DNA of 64,000 bases from Streptomyces sp. 71268 (GCF_029392895.1 NZ_CP114200.1:2573001-2637000), one strand, 5' to 3'. Shown: positions 55,163 to 64,000, counted from the stretch's first letter. The notes: generated by a model not told the origin, from the sequence alone. Numbers and translations are program-made.

Positions 55163-58162
55163 CTAGTGCGCGTGGTTCTCGAAGTCCCAGAACGGCCTGG
55201 CCCGCGAGCGGGCCGAGATGGTGTGCACGTGCTGGGAGCCGAGGGTGTCGGAGAGCGCGCTCAGCGCCGCCTCCTCCACCTTCTCGGCCTGCTGCCGGTC
55301 GCGCAGCACGCGCAGGTCGGCCGCGAGCGCCACCTGACACGAGAGCGCCAACGGGTGCTGGGAGCCCAGGACCTCGGCGGCCAGTTGGCTGGTCCTGCGA
55401 CTCAGCTCGGCGGCGCCCTCCGGGTCGCCCATCAGGTTGCGGGTCGCGGTGGCGTTGAGGGCGACGCCCAGCGTCCACGGGTGCCGCTCGCCGACCGCGG
55501 CGGTCATGGTGACCAGCGCCTCCTCGACCAGCATCGCCGACGGCTGCCGCTCCCCCGCGGCCCGCAGCACCAGCGCGTGGTTGACGGAGCTGCCGACGGC
55601 GTACGGGTGGCGGGGGCCGAGCATCTCGCGGTAGCGGTTGAGCACCCCCTCGCCCAGCCGGCGGGCCAGGTCCAGGTCACCGTGTTCGCGCTGCATGCAG
55701 CCGTAGCTGGAGGCGGCCATCAGCGTGAGCGGGTCGGTGTCGCCCAGCACCCGCTCGCAGCGCTCCAACACGTCGCCGAGCAGGGTGATGCCACGGGTGC
55801 GGTCCCCCTGCCGGTACAGACACATCGCCAGGTTGTGCTCGGCGCGCAGCGTCTGCGGGTTGTCGGGACCCATCACGTCCCGGTGCACCTCGACGCTCGG
55901 CTCCTGGATGGAGATGGCCTCCTCGTAGCGGCCGAGCAGGCGCAGGTCCCAGGCGTAGTTGATCTCGGAGAACAGGGTCCAGTTGTGCCGGGGGCGCAAG
56001 TGCTCGCGGCGGGCCTCCAGGGCGCGCCGGTCCATCTCCAGAGCCTCCGTGTACCGGCCGAGCACGCGGTAGGAGACGGCGAGGTTGTTCAGCGCGCCCA
56101 GCGTGCGCGAGTCCTGTTCGCCGACGAGGTCGGTGTACTCGCGCAGCACCGACTGCTGGAGGTCGAGCGCCTCGTCGTAGCGGGCGAGCGCGCGCAGGTC
56201 GGCGGCGAGCCCGGTGACCGCGCGCAGCAGGTCGAGGTCGTGTTCGCCGCGCTCGGCGCGCAGGTGGTCGGCGGCGGCCCGGTCGAGCTGCTCGGCCTCG
56301 GCGTACCGGCCGACCGAGCGCAGCAGGTTGACGTGGTGGTACGCGAGGTCCCAGACGCGCGGGTGGGTGGGGCCGAGCAGCTCGTGCCACTTCGGGGTGA
56401 CCCGCTCGGCGATCTGGAGGCCGGTGCGGTACTCGCCGCTCAGGAAGAGGTAGCGCAGGCAGTTGAGGACCAGGCGCTGCACGGCGCCGTGCGTGCTGAC
56501 GTAGGAGCCGGACGCCTCCAGGTGCGGGACGAGTTCCGCGTACCGGGGCCACAGCCGGGTGTCGGTGGGGCGGCCCGGGTCGGAGTTGGCCAGCGCCCGG
56601 CGGGCGACCCGGGAGTACTCGGCGCGGTCCTCCTCGGGCATGCCGGCCCGCACGGTCTGGTGGACCATGCGGTGCAGGTGCAGCACCTCGGTGCCGGCGG
56701 TGGGCTCGTCGGTGCCGTCCTCGGGGTTCTCGGTGCGCACCACCGAGTACTGCACGAGCTTGCTGATCGAGGACGTCCAGCGCAGCGGGTCGTCCATCAG
56801 GCCGCGCAACTGCTCGGGCAGGTCGCGGGCCGGCAGCTCGCGCAGCAGCCCGAGCGGGACCGGGCCCGGGGCGAAGAAGGAGCACAGCCGCAGCAGGTCG
56901 ACCGCCTCGGGCACGGACTCCCGCAGCCGGTTGAGCAGTATCGAGAAGGCGGTGTAGTACGTCATGGGGAAGTCGGCCGCGACCTTGAGGCCCACCTCGA
57001 TGTCGGCGCCGGTGCGCAGCAGTTCGATGTACTCCTCGACCGGCATGGTCGAGTCGTTGAGCGAGCCGGCGGTCTGGTCGAGGGCGAGCGGCAGGTCGCC
57101 CAGCGCGTCGGCGAGCAGGTCGGCCTCGTGCGCGGAGATGCGTCGCGCGCGGCGGCGGACGAAGGCCACGCTCTCCTCGCGCTCGTAGACGGGGATCTCG
57201 ACCAGGGACGTGTTGTGCTCGTCCCAGTCCCGGTTCTGCGAGGTGATCAACACGTGGCCGGGGCCGCTGGGCAGCAGGTCGGCGACGGTCTCCGGGTCGT
57301 CGGCGCCGTCCAGGACGAGCAGCCAGCGGCTGTAGGGGGTGCCGCGGCGCAGCGCGTCGTGCACGGCGCGCAGCCGCTCGCCGTACTCGGGGCCGGCGCT
57401 CAGGCCGAGCGCGGGGGCGAGTTCGGCCAGCCGTTGGCGCAGCGTGCCGCGCTGGTCGGCGGGGACCCACCAGACCATGTCGTACTCGGAGCCGAAGCGG
57501 TACACGTACTCGGCGGCGGTCTGGGTCTTGCCGACGCCGGACATGCCGAGCAGCGTGACCACCGCGGCGCTGGCCTCGGCGCCGTTGAGCTGGTGGTAGA
57601 TCTCGCTCAGCGCGCCCTCGCGTCCGGTGAAGCGGATGTTGCGGCGCGGCACGCCGCCCCAGACGCGCGGCTGGTCACGGGGGAAGCGGGGGCCGGTGGG
57701 CTCGGCGGCGGTGGCCGGGGCCGCGCTGTAGGGGGTGCCGAGGCGGGCCAGGAGCCTGCGCTCGGCCTCGCGGGGGCCCGCGACGCCGAGTTCGGTGACG
57801 TTGAGGGCCGCGGTCGCGGTGGGCATGGCGGCGTCGGTGACGGTGACGGCCGCGAACCGGTCGGTGTTGGGCGCGACGACGGTGCGCAGCGCGTGGTTCC
57901 ACTGGTCGTGGGTGCGCGGGCCGAGCCGGAAGTACCAGTCGCTCAGCAGGAGGAGGATCCGCCCCTCGGCGAGCATCAGGTCGCGCAGCGCGTCTTCGAG
58001 CGGCGTCTCGACCGGCGGGTCCCAGCGCTGGAAGGCGACCCGGTGGCCGTGGCGTTCGAGCCGGTCACCGATCCAGGCGGCCCAGGCGCGGTTGAAGCCG
58101 GCGTAGCTGATGGTGACGGGCTGCCGTTCGGCGGCAGCAGGGGACTTGCGCACTACGGCCAT
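55163..58162 (-). CDS. fxsT: FxsT: TIR-like / NB-ARC / TPR protein of the FxSxx-COOH system
   Basis: 999 residues from the ATG at 58162 with GGGAG 8 nt upstream. The N-terminal TIR-like domain (about residues 13-130) reads VTISYAGFNRAWAAWIGDRL and ILLLLSDWYFRLG. An NB-ARC ATPase follows, with P-loop GMSGVGKT at 206-213 and LLVLDGADDPE as Walker B. The C-terminal 500 residues are tetratricopeptide repeats of the TPR_12 kind (LNNLAVSYRVLGRYTEALEMDRRALEARRE). The architecture is that of a STAND signalling ATPase. It is the last gene of the system in this window, 112 nt past the HExxH gene. Confidence 0.93.
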   Translation of the reverse strand: MAVVRKSPAAAERQPVTISYAGFNRAWAAWIGDRLERHGHRVAFQRWDPPVETPLEDALRDLMLAEGRILLLLSDWYFRLGPRTHDQWNHALRTVVAPNTDRFAAVTVTDAAMPTATAALNVTELGVAGPREAERRLLARLGTPYSAAPATAAEPTGPRFPRDQPRVWGGVPRRNIRFTGREGALSEIYHQLNGAEASAAVVTLLGMSGVGKTQTAAEYVYRFGSEYDMVWWVPADQRGTLRQRLAELAPALGLSAGPEYGERLRAVHDALRRGTPYSRWLLVLDGADDPETVADLLPSGPGHVLITSQNRDWDEHNTSLVEIPVYEREESVAFVRRRARRISAHEADLLADALGDLPLALDQTAGSLNDSTMPVEEYIELLRTGADIEVGLKVAADFPMTYYTAFSILLNRLRESVPEAVDLLRLCSFFAPGPVPLGLLRELPARDLPEQLRGLMDDPLRWTSSISKLVQYSVVRTENPEDGTDEPTAGTEVLHLHRMVHQTVRAGMPEEDRAEYSRVARRALANSDPGRPTDTRLWPRYAELVPHLEASGSYVSTHGAVQRLVLNCLRYLFLSGEYRTGLQIAERVTPKWHELLGPTHPRVWDLAYHHVNLLRSVGRYAEAEQLDRAAADHLRAERGEHDLDLLRAVTGLAADLRALARYDEALDLQQSVLREYTDLVGEQDSRTLGALNNLAVSYRVLGRYTEALEMDRRALEARREHLRPRHNWTLFSEINYAWDLRLLGRYEEAISIQEPSVEVHRDVMGPDNPQTLRAEHNLAMCLYRQGDRTRGITLLGDVLERCERVLGDTDPLTLMAASSYGCMQREHGDLDLARRLGEGVLNRYREMLGPRHPYAVGSSVNHALVLRAAGERQPSAMLVEEALVTMTAAVGERHPWTLGVALNATATRNLMGDPEGAAELSRRTSQLAAEVLGSQHPLALSCQVALAADLRVLRDRQQAEKVEEAALSALSDTLGSQHVHTISARSRARPFWDFENHAH

Positions 58163-58274
58163 CCGACCGTCTCCCTCGTGTTGCTCCATGCGATCTGAAC
58201 AGCGCCCGGGTCCATCCGACGACCCGTCAGCCACTGTGTGGGGAACATACACCCGCGTTTCACCCCTGGGCAGT

Positions 58275-59801
58275 TCATCGTGTGTGCTGCCTCCGCCAGG
58301 TGAGACGGGCCGTTTCCACGTAGGCCGCCGCACGCGCCAGGTACCTCGCCGGCGGGGGCGTGCCCTTCATCCTCGTGTGCAGCGCGACCAGCTCCTCGAG
58401 TAACACCCTGCCAGCCGAGGTGAGTTGGCGCGAGCCCGACAGGGTGGGCAGTATCGCCCCCACCTGCTCGCGGCAGCGCGCGTGCTCGGCCCAGGCCAGG
58501 TCGCGCAGTTCCGGGTCGACCGGGGCGAGCGCCACCCGCTGCCAGTAGTCGGCCAGCGCCAGATGGGCGTACGCCCCGTGCAACAGGCCGTCGAAGGGGC
58601 GGGCGTCGGGGCGCCAGGGGGCCCAGTAGCGACGCGGGGGGCCGGCGGTGTGCAGCGGGGTGAGGTCGCTGACGGCGGCCAGCTTGGCGTGGTGCAGCTC
58701 GTGCACCAGCGTCGCCGCCAGCGTGGCGGGCCCGCCGGGCGCGCTGGCCAGCACGGCGCCGAACGCCTCGCGGCGGGTGCCGCTGGAGTGCGCGGCGCCG
58801 TCGGCGCGCCGCGCGGCCCCGGGCGGCCGGGTCATGGGGATGACGCAGCTCAACAGGCCGGCGTCCACCAGGGGGCGCTGCCCGGTCAGGGTCAGCAGGG
58901 GCAGCGCGGCGCGCCAGGTCGCGTGCCACCGCTCGCGCTGGCCCACGGTGAGCGTGCCGAAGTCGAACAGGCCGTGCTGCCGGGCCTCGTCGTCCACCGC
59001 GCGGTAGGGGTCGGCGTCGTCGAGGAGTATGCGTACGGGGCCGTCCGCCAGCGCGTGCACCGGGCGCCAGCGCGGGTCGTCCGAGCGCCAGCCGCCGCGC
59101 CCGTCGGGCCGCAGCACGGCCGGCGCGATGCCGGCCCCGGACACGGTCAGCACGCCCTCCGCGCCCCGCACCCACACGGTGTTCCCGGCGGCGGCGTACG
59201 GGCCGGGGCGGGCTGGGTGTGGGGCGGGGCCCGCCCCGCGGCGACCGGCGGGCGGTGGCTCGCCGCGTGGCGGGGGCGCGCTCGGAGCGGCGGGGCGCAC
59301 TCGCAGGGCGCCGAGCGCGGGCAGCGTGACCTGGCCCGCCCGGACGGCCAGGCGGGTACGGAAGGTACGTCCGCCGCGCGCCGCCGCGGCCACGGCGAAC
59401 CCCCCGAGGTGGGCGAGGTCCGCGGCGACCGCCGGCTGCCCGGGACGGCCGGCGCCGGCCGGTGGTGGCGGCTGCTGCGCGGGCGACAGCGGTGGCGGTC
59501 CGGTCAGGCCGCGTACGCAGCGCTCGGCCCAGGGGCCGGCCAGCGGGTAGTACAGGGCCGCGCGGGCCGCTTCGGGGGCGGCGCGGTCGACGTCTTCGAG
59601 GAGTGTCCAGTGCTCGTGGGCGAGCGCGGCGGCGGCGGGCGGGAGCACGGTGGCCGGCGCCGTGCGCACGGCGTCCAGGAGCAGCCGCAACAGCAGCAGG
59701 CGGCGGGCGTGTTGGCCGTCGACGAGGGCGCCGAGGGTTCGCGCCCCGCCGTCGGCCCGGCCGAGTTCGCGGAGCATCCACGTGGGGACCGGCTCGTTCA
59801 C
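58275..59801 (-). CDS. HExxH-motif peptide modification protein (aKG-HExxH hydroxylase type)
   Basis: 508 residues from a GTG that overlaps the fxsB stop by 4 nt. The motif HELHH is at residues 367-371, in the context ATLVHELHHAKLAAVSDLTPLH. The rest is alpha-helical with low-complexity Pro-rich linkers (about 170-200). This is the family often encoded beside FxsB-type radical SAM enzymes, some of which are reported to be iron/2-oxoglutarate-dependent beta-hydroxylases of RiPP precursors rather than proteases. Its coupling with fxsB says it acts on the same FxsA peptide. Hydroxylase versus protease is not decided from sequence alone. Confidence 0.9.
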   Translation of the reverse strand: MNEPVPTWMLRELGRADGGARTLGALVDGQHARRLLLLRLLLDAVRTAPATVLPPAAAALAHEHWTLLEDVDRAAPEAARAALYYPLAGPWAERCVRGLTGPPPLSPAQQPPPPAGAGRPGQPAVAADLAHLGGFAVAAAARGGRTFRTRLAVRAGQVTLPALGALRVRPAAPSAPPPRGEPPPAGRRGAGPAPHPARPGPYAAAGNTVWVRGAEGVLTVSGAGIAPAVLRPDGRGGWRSDDPRWRPVHALADGPVRILLDDADPYRAVDDEARQHGLFDFGTLTVGQRERWHATWRAALPLLTLTGQRPLVDAGLLSCVIPMTRPPGAARRADGAAHSSGTRREAFGAVLASAPGGPATLAATLVHELHHAKLAAVSDLTPLHTAGPPRRYWAPWRPDARPFDGLLHGAYAHLALADYWQRVALAPVDPELRDLAWAEHARCREQVGAILPTLSGSRQLTSAGRVLLEELVALHTRMKGTPPPARYLARAAAYVETARLTWRRQHTR

Positions 59802-61129
59802 GCGCCCGCCGCCTCGGTGACGCGGCCCGCGATGTGCTCGATCAGGTGACGCAGGTCCGCGCAGTACACGGACGGGTGACGGAAGCCGGCGCCGGCGCCG
59901 TACCGGTGCGCGTAGTGGCCGCCGCCACAGACCCGCACCACGGGGCAGCGCAGGCAGTCGGCGGCGAGCGCGGCGGCGCCGGCCTGCCGGGCGGCGACGC
60001 CGGGGTGGGCCAGCGCGTCGTCGAAGGAGTGCCGGAAGACGTCGAGGCCGGTGGCTGCGGCGCCCTCGTACACGGACTTCAGCGCGTCGCTCTGCTCGAT
60101 GGCGCCGTCGGTCTCCACCACCGCCGCCGTGAACGGCTGGAGGCCGAGCGACTCGGTCGCGGCCGGCAGCCCGAGCAGCAGCGCCAGACACTCCTCGAAC
60201 AGCCGCACCCGCACCCGGCGCCGGTCCGCGCGCCACCACTGGTCGAAGACGGCGGCCAGCCACCGCCCGTACGGGGCCGCGCGGGCGGCGGACGAGGGGG
60301 CGCGGCCAAGGCCCGCGGCGGTCAGCCCGGGTGGCGGGGCGCTCCAGTTGCCGTGCGGGAGCAGGAAGTCCAGCATCGGCGGTTCGAAGGCGAGCAGCGA
60401 CGCGTACACCTCGGCCGGGTCGCCGGCCACGTCCACGACGCACAGCACGCCGGCGTACGCCTCCGGGTGCCCGGCCAGCAGGCGCAGGCCGCGCGTCGCG
60501 GCCGTCCAGGACGGGCGGCCTGCGTGGTCGACCCGCTCCCGGTTGTGCCGCTCCAGGCCGCCGTCCAGGCTCACTCCGACGCGGATGCCGGCGGCGCGCA
60601 GGGTGCGCAGGCCGGCCTCGGTGAGCAGGGTGCCGTTGGTCTGGATGACGGCGTGCACCGCGCAGCTTGCCGGCACGGCCGCGCGCACCTGTCCGACGGT
60701 GGCGGCCAGGGCGTCGGCCCCGGCGAGCAGCGGCTCACCGCCGTGCAGGACGAGGGAGATCTCGCGCAGGCTGTGCGCGCTGGCGTGTTCGGCGATGCGG
60801 TGGGCGACCCGCGCGCGCACGGCGTCGCTGGCGCCGGCCGGCCGGTGGCGCCAGCCGCCGTCCGGGCCCGCGTAGAGGTAGCAGTAGCGGCAGTTGAGGT
60901 TGCACCGGCCGTTGACCTTGAGGATGAACTGCCGGAAGGGAACCCGTGGCGCACCGACGGCAGCGGGCCCGGCGCGGGCGTCGGGGGCCGGTGCCGGGGC
61001 CCGGTCCGCGGAGTGGGCCTGGGCGGGAAGCCGGGCGGGGGCGCGCGGAGCGGGCACGGGGATGGCCGCTCGGTGTGGGGCCGTGGCGGCGGTCGATACG
61101 GGCCGCCGCTCCCCCGCCGCTCCCTCCAC
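59798..61129 (-). CDS. fxsB: FxsB: radical SAM/SPASM-type peptide-modifying enzyme
   Basis: 443 residues from a GTG at 61129 (ribosome site GAGGAG unusually close; the true start may be further in). A Pro/Ala-rich leader of about 60 residues precedes the radical SAM core. The iron-sulphur ligands are C76, C80 and C83 (CNLNCRYC). LVLHGGEPLL is the SAM-binding GGE motif and CLRCPVVRVCGGGHYAHRY a C-terminal auxiliary cysteine region. FxsB enzymes are reported to cross-link an aromatic residue to a nearby side chain in the FxSxx C-terminus of FxsA, forming a cyclophane. Its stop overlaps the HExxH gene by GTGA. Confidence 0.95.
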   Translation of the reverse strand: MEGAAGERRPVSTAATAPHRAAIPVPAPRAPARLPAQAHSADRAPAPAPDARAGPAAVGAPRVPFRQFILKVNGRCNLNCRYCYLYAGPDGGWRHRPAGASDAVRARVAHRIAEHASAHSLREISLVLHGGEPLLAGADALAATVGQVRAAVPASCAVHAVIQTNGTLLTEAGLRTLRAAGIRVGVSLDGGLERHNRERVDHAGRPSWTAATRGLRLLAGHPEAYAGVLCVVDVAGDPAEVYASLLAFEPPMLDFLLPHGNWSAPPPGLTAAGLGRAPSSAARAAPYGRWLAAVFDQWWRADRRRVRVRLFEECLALLLGLPAATESLGLQPFTAAVVETDGAIEQSDALKSVYEGAAATGLDVFRHSFDDALAHPGVAARQAGAAALAADCLRCPVVRVCGGGHYAHRYGAGAGFRHPSVYCADLRHLIEHIAGRVTEAAGA

Positions 61130-61614
61130 TGCTCCTCATCCCCCTCACCGTCCCGCTGGGCGCTCCGGCGCCACCCCACCGCCACCTCGACCACACACCG
61201 CGCCGCGCACCCGTACCGCACCGCGCACGGCCCGCGACGCACGCTGTACCAGGCCCCCTCGGCCGTCTCCCGGCCCCACCGGCGCCGCCTGAGCGGTGCC
61301 CCGACTCGGCCGCGCGCGCCGCCCGTTGGCCCGCGCGCGGTGGGCGCCGCCCCCGGCGATGCCCCTCTGTCCACTACCCCACACGGCCGGGCGGAAAGCA
61401 TGCCCGGAGGCGACCGGGCGGCTCCGCGCGGCCCACCGCGCGGCGAACGCGCCTGGTCACAGGCGTACGCCGGAGCACGCGGCGGCGCCACGGAGCGCGG
61501 CCGGGCCCGGCTTGGGCGCCGGTCGCGGCCCGGTGCGCCCGGGCGCGGAAGGCGCACCGGCGCTCGGGTGCGTCGGGTGAGTGCGCCGGTCGGGCGCCCC
61601 CGCTGTGGCGGCGG
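61130..61614. other. 485-bp gap between fxsA and fxsB
   Basis: No convincing gene. Strongly GC-rich and low in complexity, with a terminator-like hairpin (61530-61560) close to fxsA. Such a long untranslated leader inside a RiPP operon is unusual and may hold an attenuator or a separate fxsB promoter. Confidence 0.5.
61530..61560 (-). terminator. Hairpin just downstream of fxsA (terminator or attenuator)
   Basis: CCGGTGCGCC (61530-61539) pairs perfectly with GGCGCACCGG (61551-61560) across an 11-nt loop, 55 nt after the fxsA stop (61615) on the minus strand. It would allow the precursor to be made in excess over the modifying enzymes. Confidence 0.6.
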
Positions 61615-61839
61615 TCAGCAGGCGCTGTTGAACGCCCACAGCATTTCCCGTGGTTGGGCCACCCGGTCGCGCAGCTCGCCGAGCACCTCGTCGAGGACGG
61701 GATGCTCCAGCGTGCGCAGGGTGGCCAGATCGAGGCCGAGAACGTCCGGCAGCGGCCCCGCCGACCCCTCGGCCCCGGCCCGGCCCGTCTCGCCCGTGTG
61801 CTGTGCGGTTGCCTCGTGTGCAGTGCTGTCCCGGCTCAT
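61615..61839 (-). CDS. fxsA: FxsA: FxSxx-COOH precursor peptide
   Basis: 74 residues, ATG with GAGG 5 nt upstream. The C-terminus is AFNSAC, i.e. F-N-S-A-C, which matches the FxSxx-COOH signature exactly. A Ser/Thr/Gly-rich N-terminus is followed by a leader helix (LPDVLGLDLATLRTLEHPVLDEVLGEL) that probably binds FxsB. The aromatic Phe and the Ser/Asn are the expected cross-link residues. The terminal Cys is unusual. It lies 86 nt downstream of the SAV_2336-type gene and ahead of the hairpin. Confidence 0.92.
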   Translation of the reverse strand: MSRDSTAHEATAQHTGETGRAGAEGSAGPLPDVLGLDLATLRTLEHPVLDEVLGELRDRVAQPREMLWAFNSAC

Positions 61840-61925
61840 GTCAGCCTCACCCTCCCCGCGTCACGGCCCACCGGGCATTCCCCGACGGGTGGTGCTGGAA
61901 ACACCCGCGTCCGTGGCGGGGGCCG

Positions 61926-64000
61926 CTATCGGCCGCGAGCGAGGTCCGCCAGGCGCTCGGCCGTGCGCCGGCCCAGCGCGCCGCCACCGTCCGGGAGCGC
62001 GCGCCACCGCGCGAGGGCCGACTCGTACGCGGTGCGCGCGGCCCGGGGACGCTGGCCCGTCTCGTAGACGACGCCGCGCCAGTGGTGCGCCGTAGCCGCC
62101 AGCCGCGCCGCCTCGGGGTCGACGGGGGCGCCGTCCGCGCGGGCCGGGCCCTGGCCCGGGTCGTCCGCGCTCGCGGCCTCCGCCGCCCGCCGGTACGCGT
62201 CGGCCGCCTGGTCGAGCCGCTCCGCGCGTCGGGTGTGCCGGTAGGTGCTGCGGTGGGCCTCGCCCAACTGGAGCCAGCAGCGGGCGCGCAGCAGCGGGTC
62301 GTCGGCGCCGTGCGCGGCGAGCCCGAACAGGTACTCCGCCTCGCGCAGGTCCACCAGGTCCTCGGCCTCGCGGTAGCGGATGGCCAGGGCGCGCCCCAGC
62401 ATCATCAGCCGCTCCGGCAACCGGGGGTCGCCGGCCGGGGTCTCCATGCGACAGTCCCGCAGCACCCGTACCGCCTCGAAGACGTGAGCGTCGCCACCGG
62501 GCCGCTCGGCGCGCTCGATGAGCACCGTGCCCCACTCGGCGATCAGGTCGCTGTAGCCGGCGCGATCGCGGGTGAGCAGCCGGCTCGCCTCGGCGAACCG
62601 CTCGGCCGCCGCGTCCAGTTCGGCGACGTCGCCGCGCCCGGCGCCGGCCGCCTCGTACCGCCGCACGCACAGCCGCGCGTCACGGGCCAGGACCTCCGCG
62701 CGCAGCGGCCGGTCCGAAGCCAGGGCCAGCGCCTCGGCCACCAGTGCGGCGGCCTGCTCCGGCCCCTCCTCGGCGACCAGCAGCGCGTCCACCACGTCGA
62801 GCGCGGCCCGGGCGAGCACCTCGGCCGTCGCGCCCTCGGCTTCGAGCCCGGCGCGCCCGAGGTCCAGCGAGGTCGCGGCCTGCCGGGCGTAGGTGCGGGC
62901 GCGCTCGCGGTCGGGGGCCGCGCCGGCCAGCCGCAGCAGCGCCCGGCCGCGCGCCAGGGACAGCCCGCTGGGCTGCGGCAAGTTGGCCGGCCACGCGTCG
63001 GCGAACGCCTCCAGCATGCCGACGCTCTCCTCAAGCAGTCCGCTGTCGCCGCCCAGTCGCCACTGCTCCTCCAGGACGCGCACCCGGTCCAGGGTGACCG
63101 CGAGCGCCTCGCCGGGGGCGAGCCCGACCGTGGCGCACACCGCGGTGAACTCGCGGTCCGCGCGGCGCAGCAGGTCGAGCGCCGCCCGTGGGTCGCCGGC
63201 GGCGTCACGGTCGCCGGCGCCGGCGTGCAGCACCCGGGCCAGCACCGTGCGGGCGCGCACCGAGCCCGGGTAGGAGGCGGCGGTCTGCGCGGCGTCCTGC
63301 GCCTCGCGCAGCAGGTCGGCGCCACCGCGCAGCCGCCACAGGCGCAGCAGGTCCTGCGCGAGGTCGCTCCACAGCTCGGGGTCGATGCCCTGGGCGAGGG
63401 CGCGCTGTTGGGCCGCGGCGCGGCGCAGCAACTGGACGGCGTCCACCAAACTCTGCACCAGGCCGTCGGCCTCGAAGCGCTCGATGAGCAGCGCCGCCCG
63501 GCGCACCGCCAGCGAGCGGGGCGCCTCCTCGCGGGCGAGCGAGACGCCCTGGGCCGGGGTGTCCGGCATGAAGCGTTCCAGGACGCGCGCGGCGACCTCG
63601 GCGAAGGGCTGCGCCGGCCGGGCCGGGCCCGCGCCGTCCGCGTCGTCGACGGTGGCGGGCGCGGCCCCCGGTGCCTGCCCGTCGACCGAGAGCTGGGCGA
63701 TGGCGAGGGCGGGGAAGTTGGGCCCGCCCTTGCCGAACCGCTGCTCCACGTACTCCGAGCAGTGCTTGAGCACGAGGAGGGCCTCGTCCCGGCCGAGGGA
63801 GGCGAGGAGTTCGTCGTGCACGCCGTCGGCGAACTCGTACCAGCGCCCGTCGCCGCCCGGCTCCCGTTCGCGGCGCCGCAGCAGCCCGCCGAGCAGCACC
63901 TCGGAGAGTTCGGCGGGGCCGGAGTCCGGCAGCATCGTGCGCTGGACGAGTTGCATGACGGGCAGGAACAGCGGGGCGGCGGCCAGGTAGACGGCGAGTT
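61926..64000 (-). CDS. SAV_2336-type protein with TPR-like repeats (N-terminus outside window)
   Basis: About 690 residues are visible; the gene continues beyond the window. The visible start (LAVYLAAAPLFLPVMQLVQRTMLPDSGPAELSEVLLGGLLRR, then YEFADGVHDELLASL and YVEQRFGKGGPNFPALAIAQL) matches the conserved domain of SAV_2336 N-terminal-related proteins. The remainder is a long array of Ala-rich helical repeats of TPR type (LRRADREFTAVCATV, AADAYRRAAEAA). Proteins of this family often sit beside FxSxx-COOH genes, as here. Its task is unknown; it could be a scaffold or a sensor. The first residues and any upstream domain cannot be seen. Confidence 0.85.
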   Translation of the reverse strand, partial: LAVYLAAAPLFLPVMQLVQRTMLPDSGPAELSEVLLGGLLRRREREPGGDGRWYEFADGVHDELLASLGRDEALLVLKHCSEYVEQRFGKGGPNFPALAIAQLSVDGQAPGAAPATVDDADGAGPARPAQPFAEVAARVLERFMPDTPAQGVSLAREEAPRSLAVRRAALLIERFEADGLVQSLVDAVQLLRRAAAQQRALAQGIDPELWSDLAQDLLRLWRLRGGADLLREAQDAAQTAASYPGSVRARTVLARVLHAGAGDRDAAGDPRAALDLLRRADREFTAVCATVGLAPGEALAVTLDRVRVLEEQWRLGGDSGLLEESVGMLEAFADAWPANLPQPSGLSLARGRALLRLAGAAPDRERARTYARQAATSLDLGRAGLEAEGATAEVLARAALDVVDALLVAEEGPEQAAALVAEALALASDRPLRAEVLARDARLCVRRYEAAGAGRGDVAELDAAAERFAEASRLLTRDRAGYSDLIAEWGTVLIERAERPGGDAHVFEAVRVLRDCRMETPAGDPRLPERLMMLGRALAIRYREAEDLVDLREAEYLFGLAAHGADDPLLRARCWLQLGEAHRSTYRHTRRAERLDQAADAYRRAAEAASADDPGQGPARADGAPVDPEAARLAATAHHWRGVVYETGQRPRAARTAYESALARWRALPDGGGALGRRTAERLADLARGR

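Noticed and set aside
54731..58198. Plus-strand frame of 1155 codons opposite fxsT
   Set aside because: Shadow frame; fxsT has TIR, NB-ARC and TPR domains in the other strand.

Overview
This 64 kb window is very GC-rich actinobacterial DNA, almost certainly Streptomyces or a close streptomycete. Supporting signs are the codon bias, the cvnABCD conservon, the actinobacterial fused 2-oxoglutarate decarboxylase/dehydrogenase (kgd), a lon gene under an HspR-type HAIR element, a chitinase under a DasR-type dre site, a rare TTA (bldA-type) codon in a regulator, and a complete FxSxx-COOH peptide-maturation locus. No rRNA, tRNA, transposase or CRISPR array was seen.

Layout. (1) 1-5160: the end of a biosynthetic locus. 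A flavin monooxygenase and a lyase overlap by ATGA and resemble the CreE/CreD pair of the aspartate-nitrosuccinate pathway, which makes nitrous acid. A polyprenyl diphosphate synthase follows. This suggests a diazotising, isoprenoid-containing product whose other genes lie upstream of the window. (2) 5379-12665: a large NB-ARC/LuxR regulator with a TTA codon, two tandem paralogous TetR regulators, a GNAT acetyltransferase and two tandem paralogous Rieske oxygenases, all on the minus strand. (3) 12930-20931: mixed accessory genes: APH-like kinase, SDR, DinB, AurF-type diiron oxygenase with a TetR, a small protein, a GH18 chitinase with an apparent frameshift in its signal peptide, and a secreted coiled-coil protein.

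(4) 20968-29214: a conservon (cvnA-B-C-D, overlapping genes) followed by a styrene/indole-monooxygenase-like flavoprotein, with a divergent PP2C-like gene. (5) 29457-35818: three regulatory modules with visible operators: MarR with GH25 lysozyme, TetR with a flavodoxin-fold oxidoreductase (three matching operators), and lon with HAIR. (6) 36533-42302: an MMPL transporter with a two-component system, and a VOC/HxlR divergent pair. (7) 42432-53342: rhomboid-like protein, spermidine-synthase-like protein, an OmpR-type regulator separated from its likely kinase by about 1.7 kb of repeat-rich DNA, then kgd. The 43.9-48.1 kb stretch holds at least five tandem-repeat arrays (15, 15, 18, 36 and 21 bp units).

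(8) 53565-64000: a GlxA-type regulator with an isochorismatase-like hydrolase, then the FxSxx-COOH system on the minus strand: SAV_2336-type protein (cut by the window end), FxsA precursor ending in FNSAC, radical SAM FxsB, an HExxH peptide-modification protein and the TIR/NB-ARC/TPR protein FxsT. A strong hairpin between fxsA and fxsB may set the ratio of precursor to enzymes. Family assignments rest on motifs read by eye; no database search was run.
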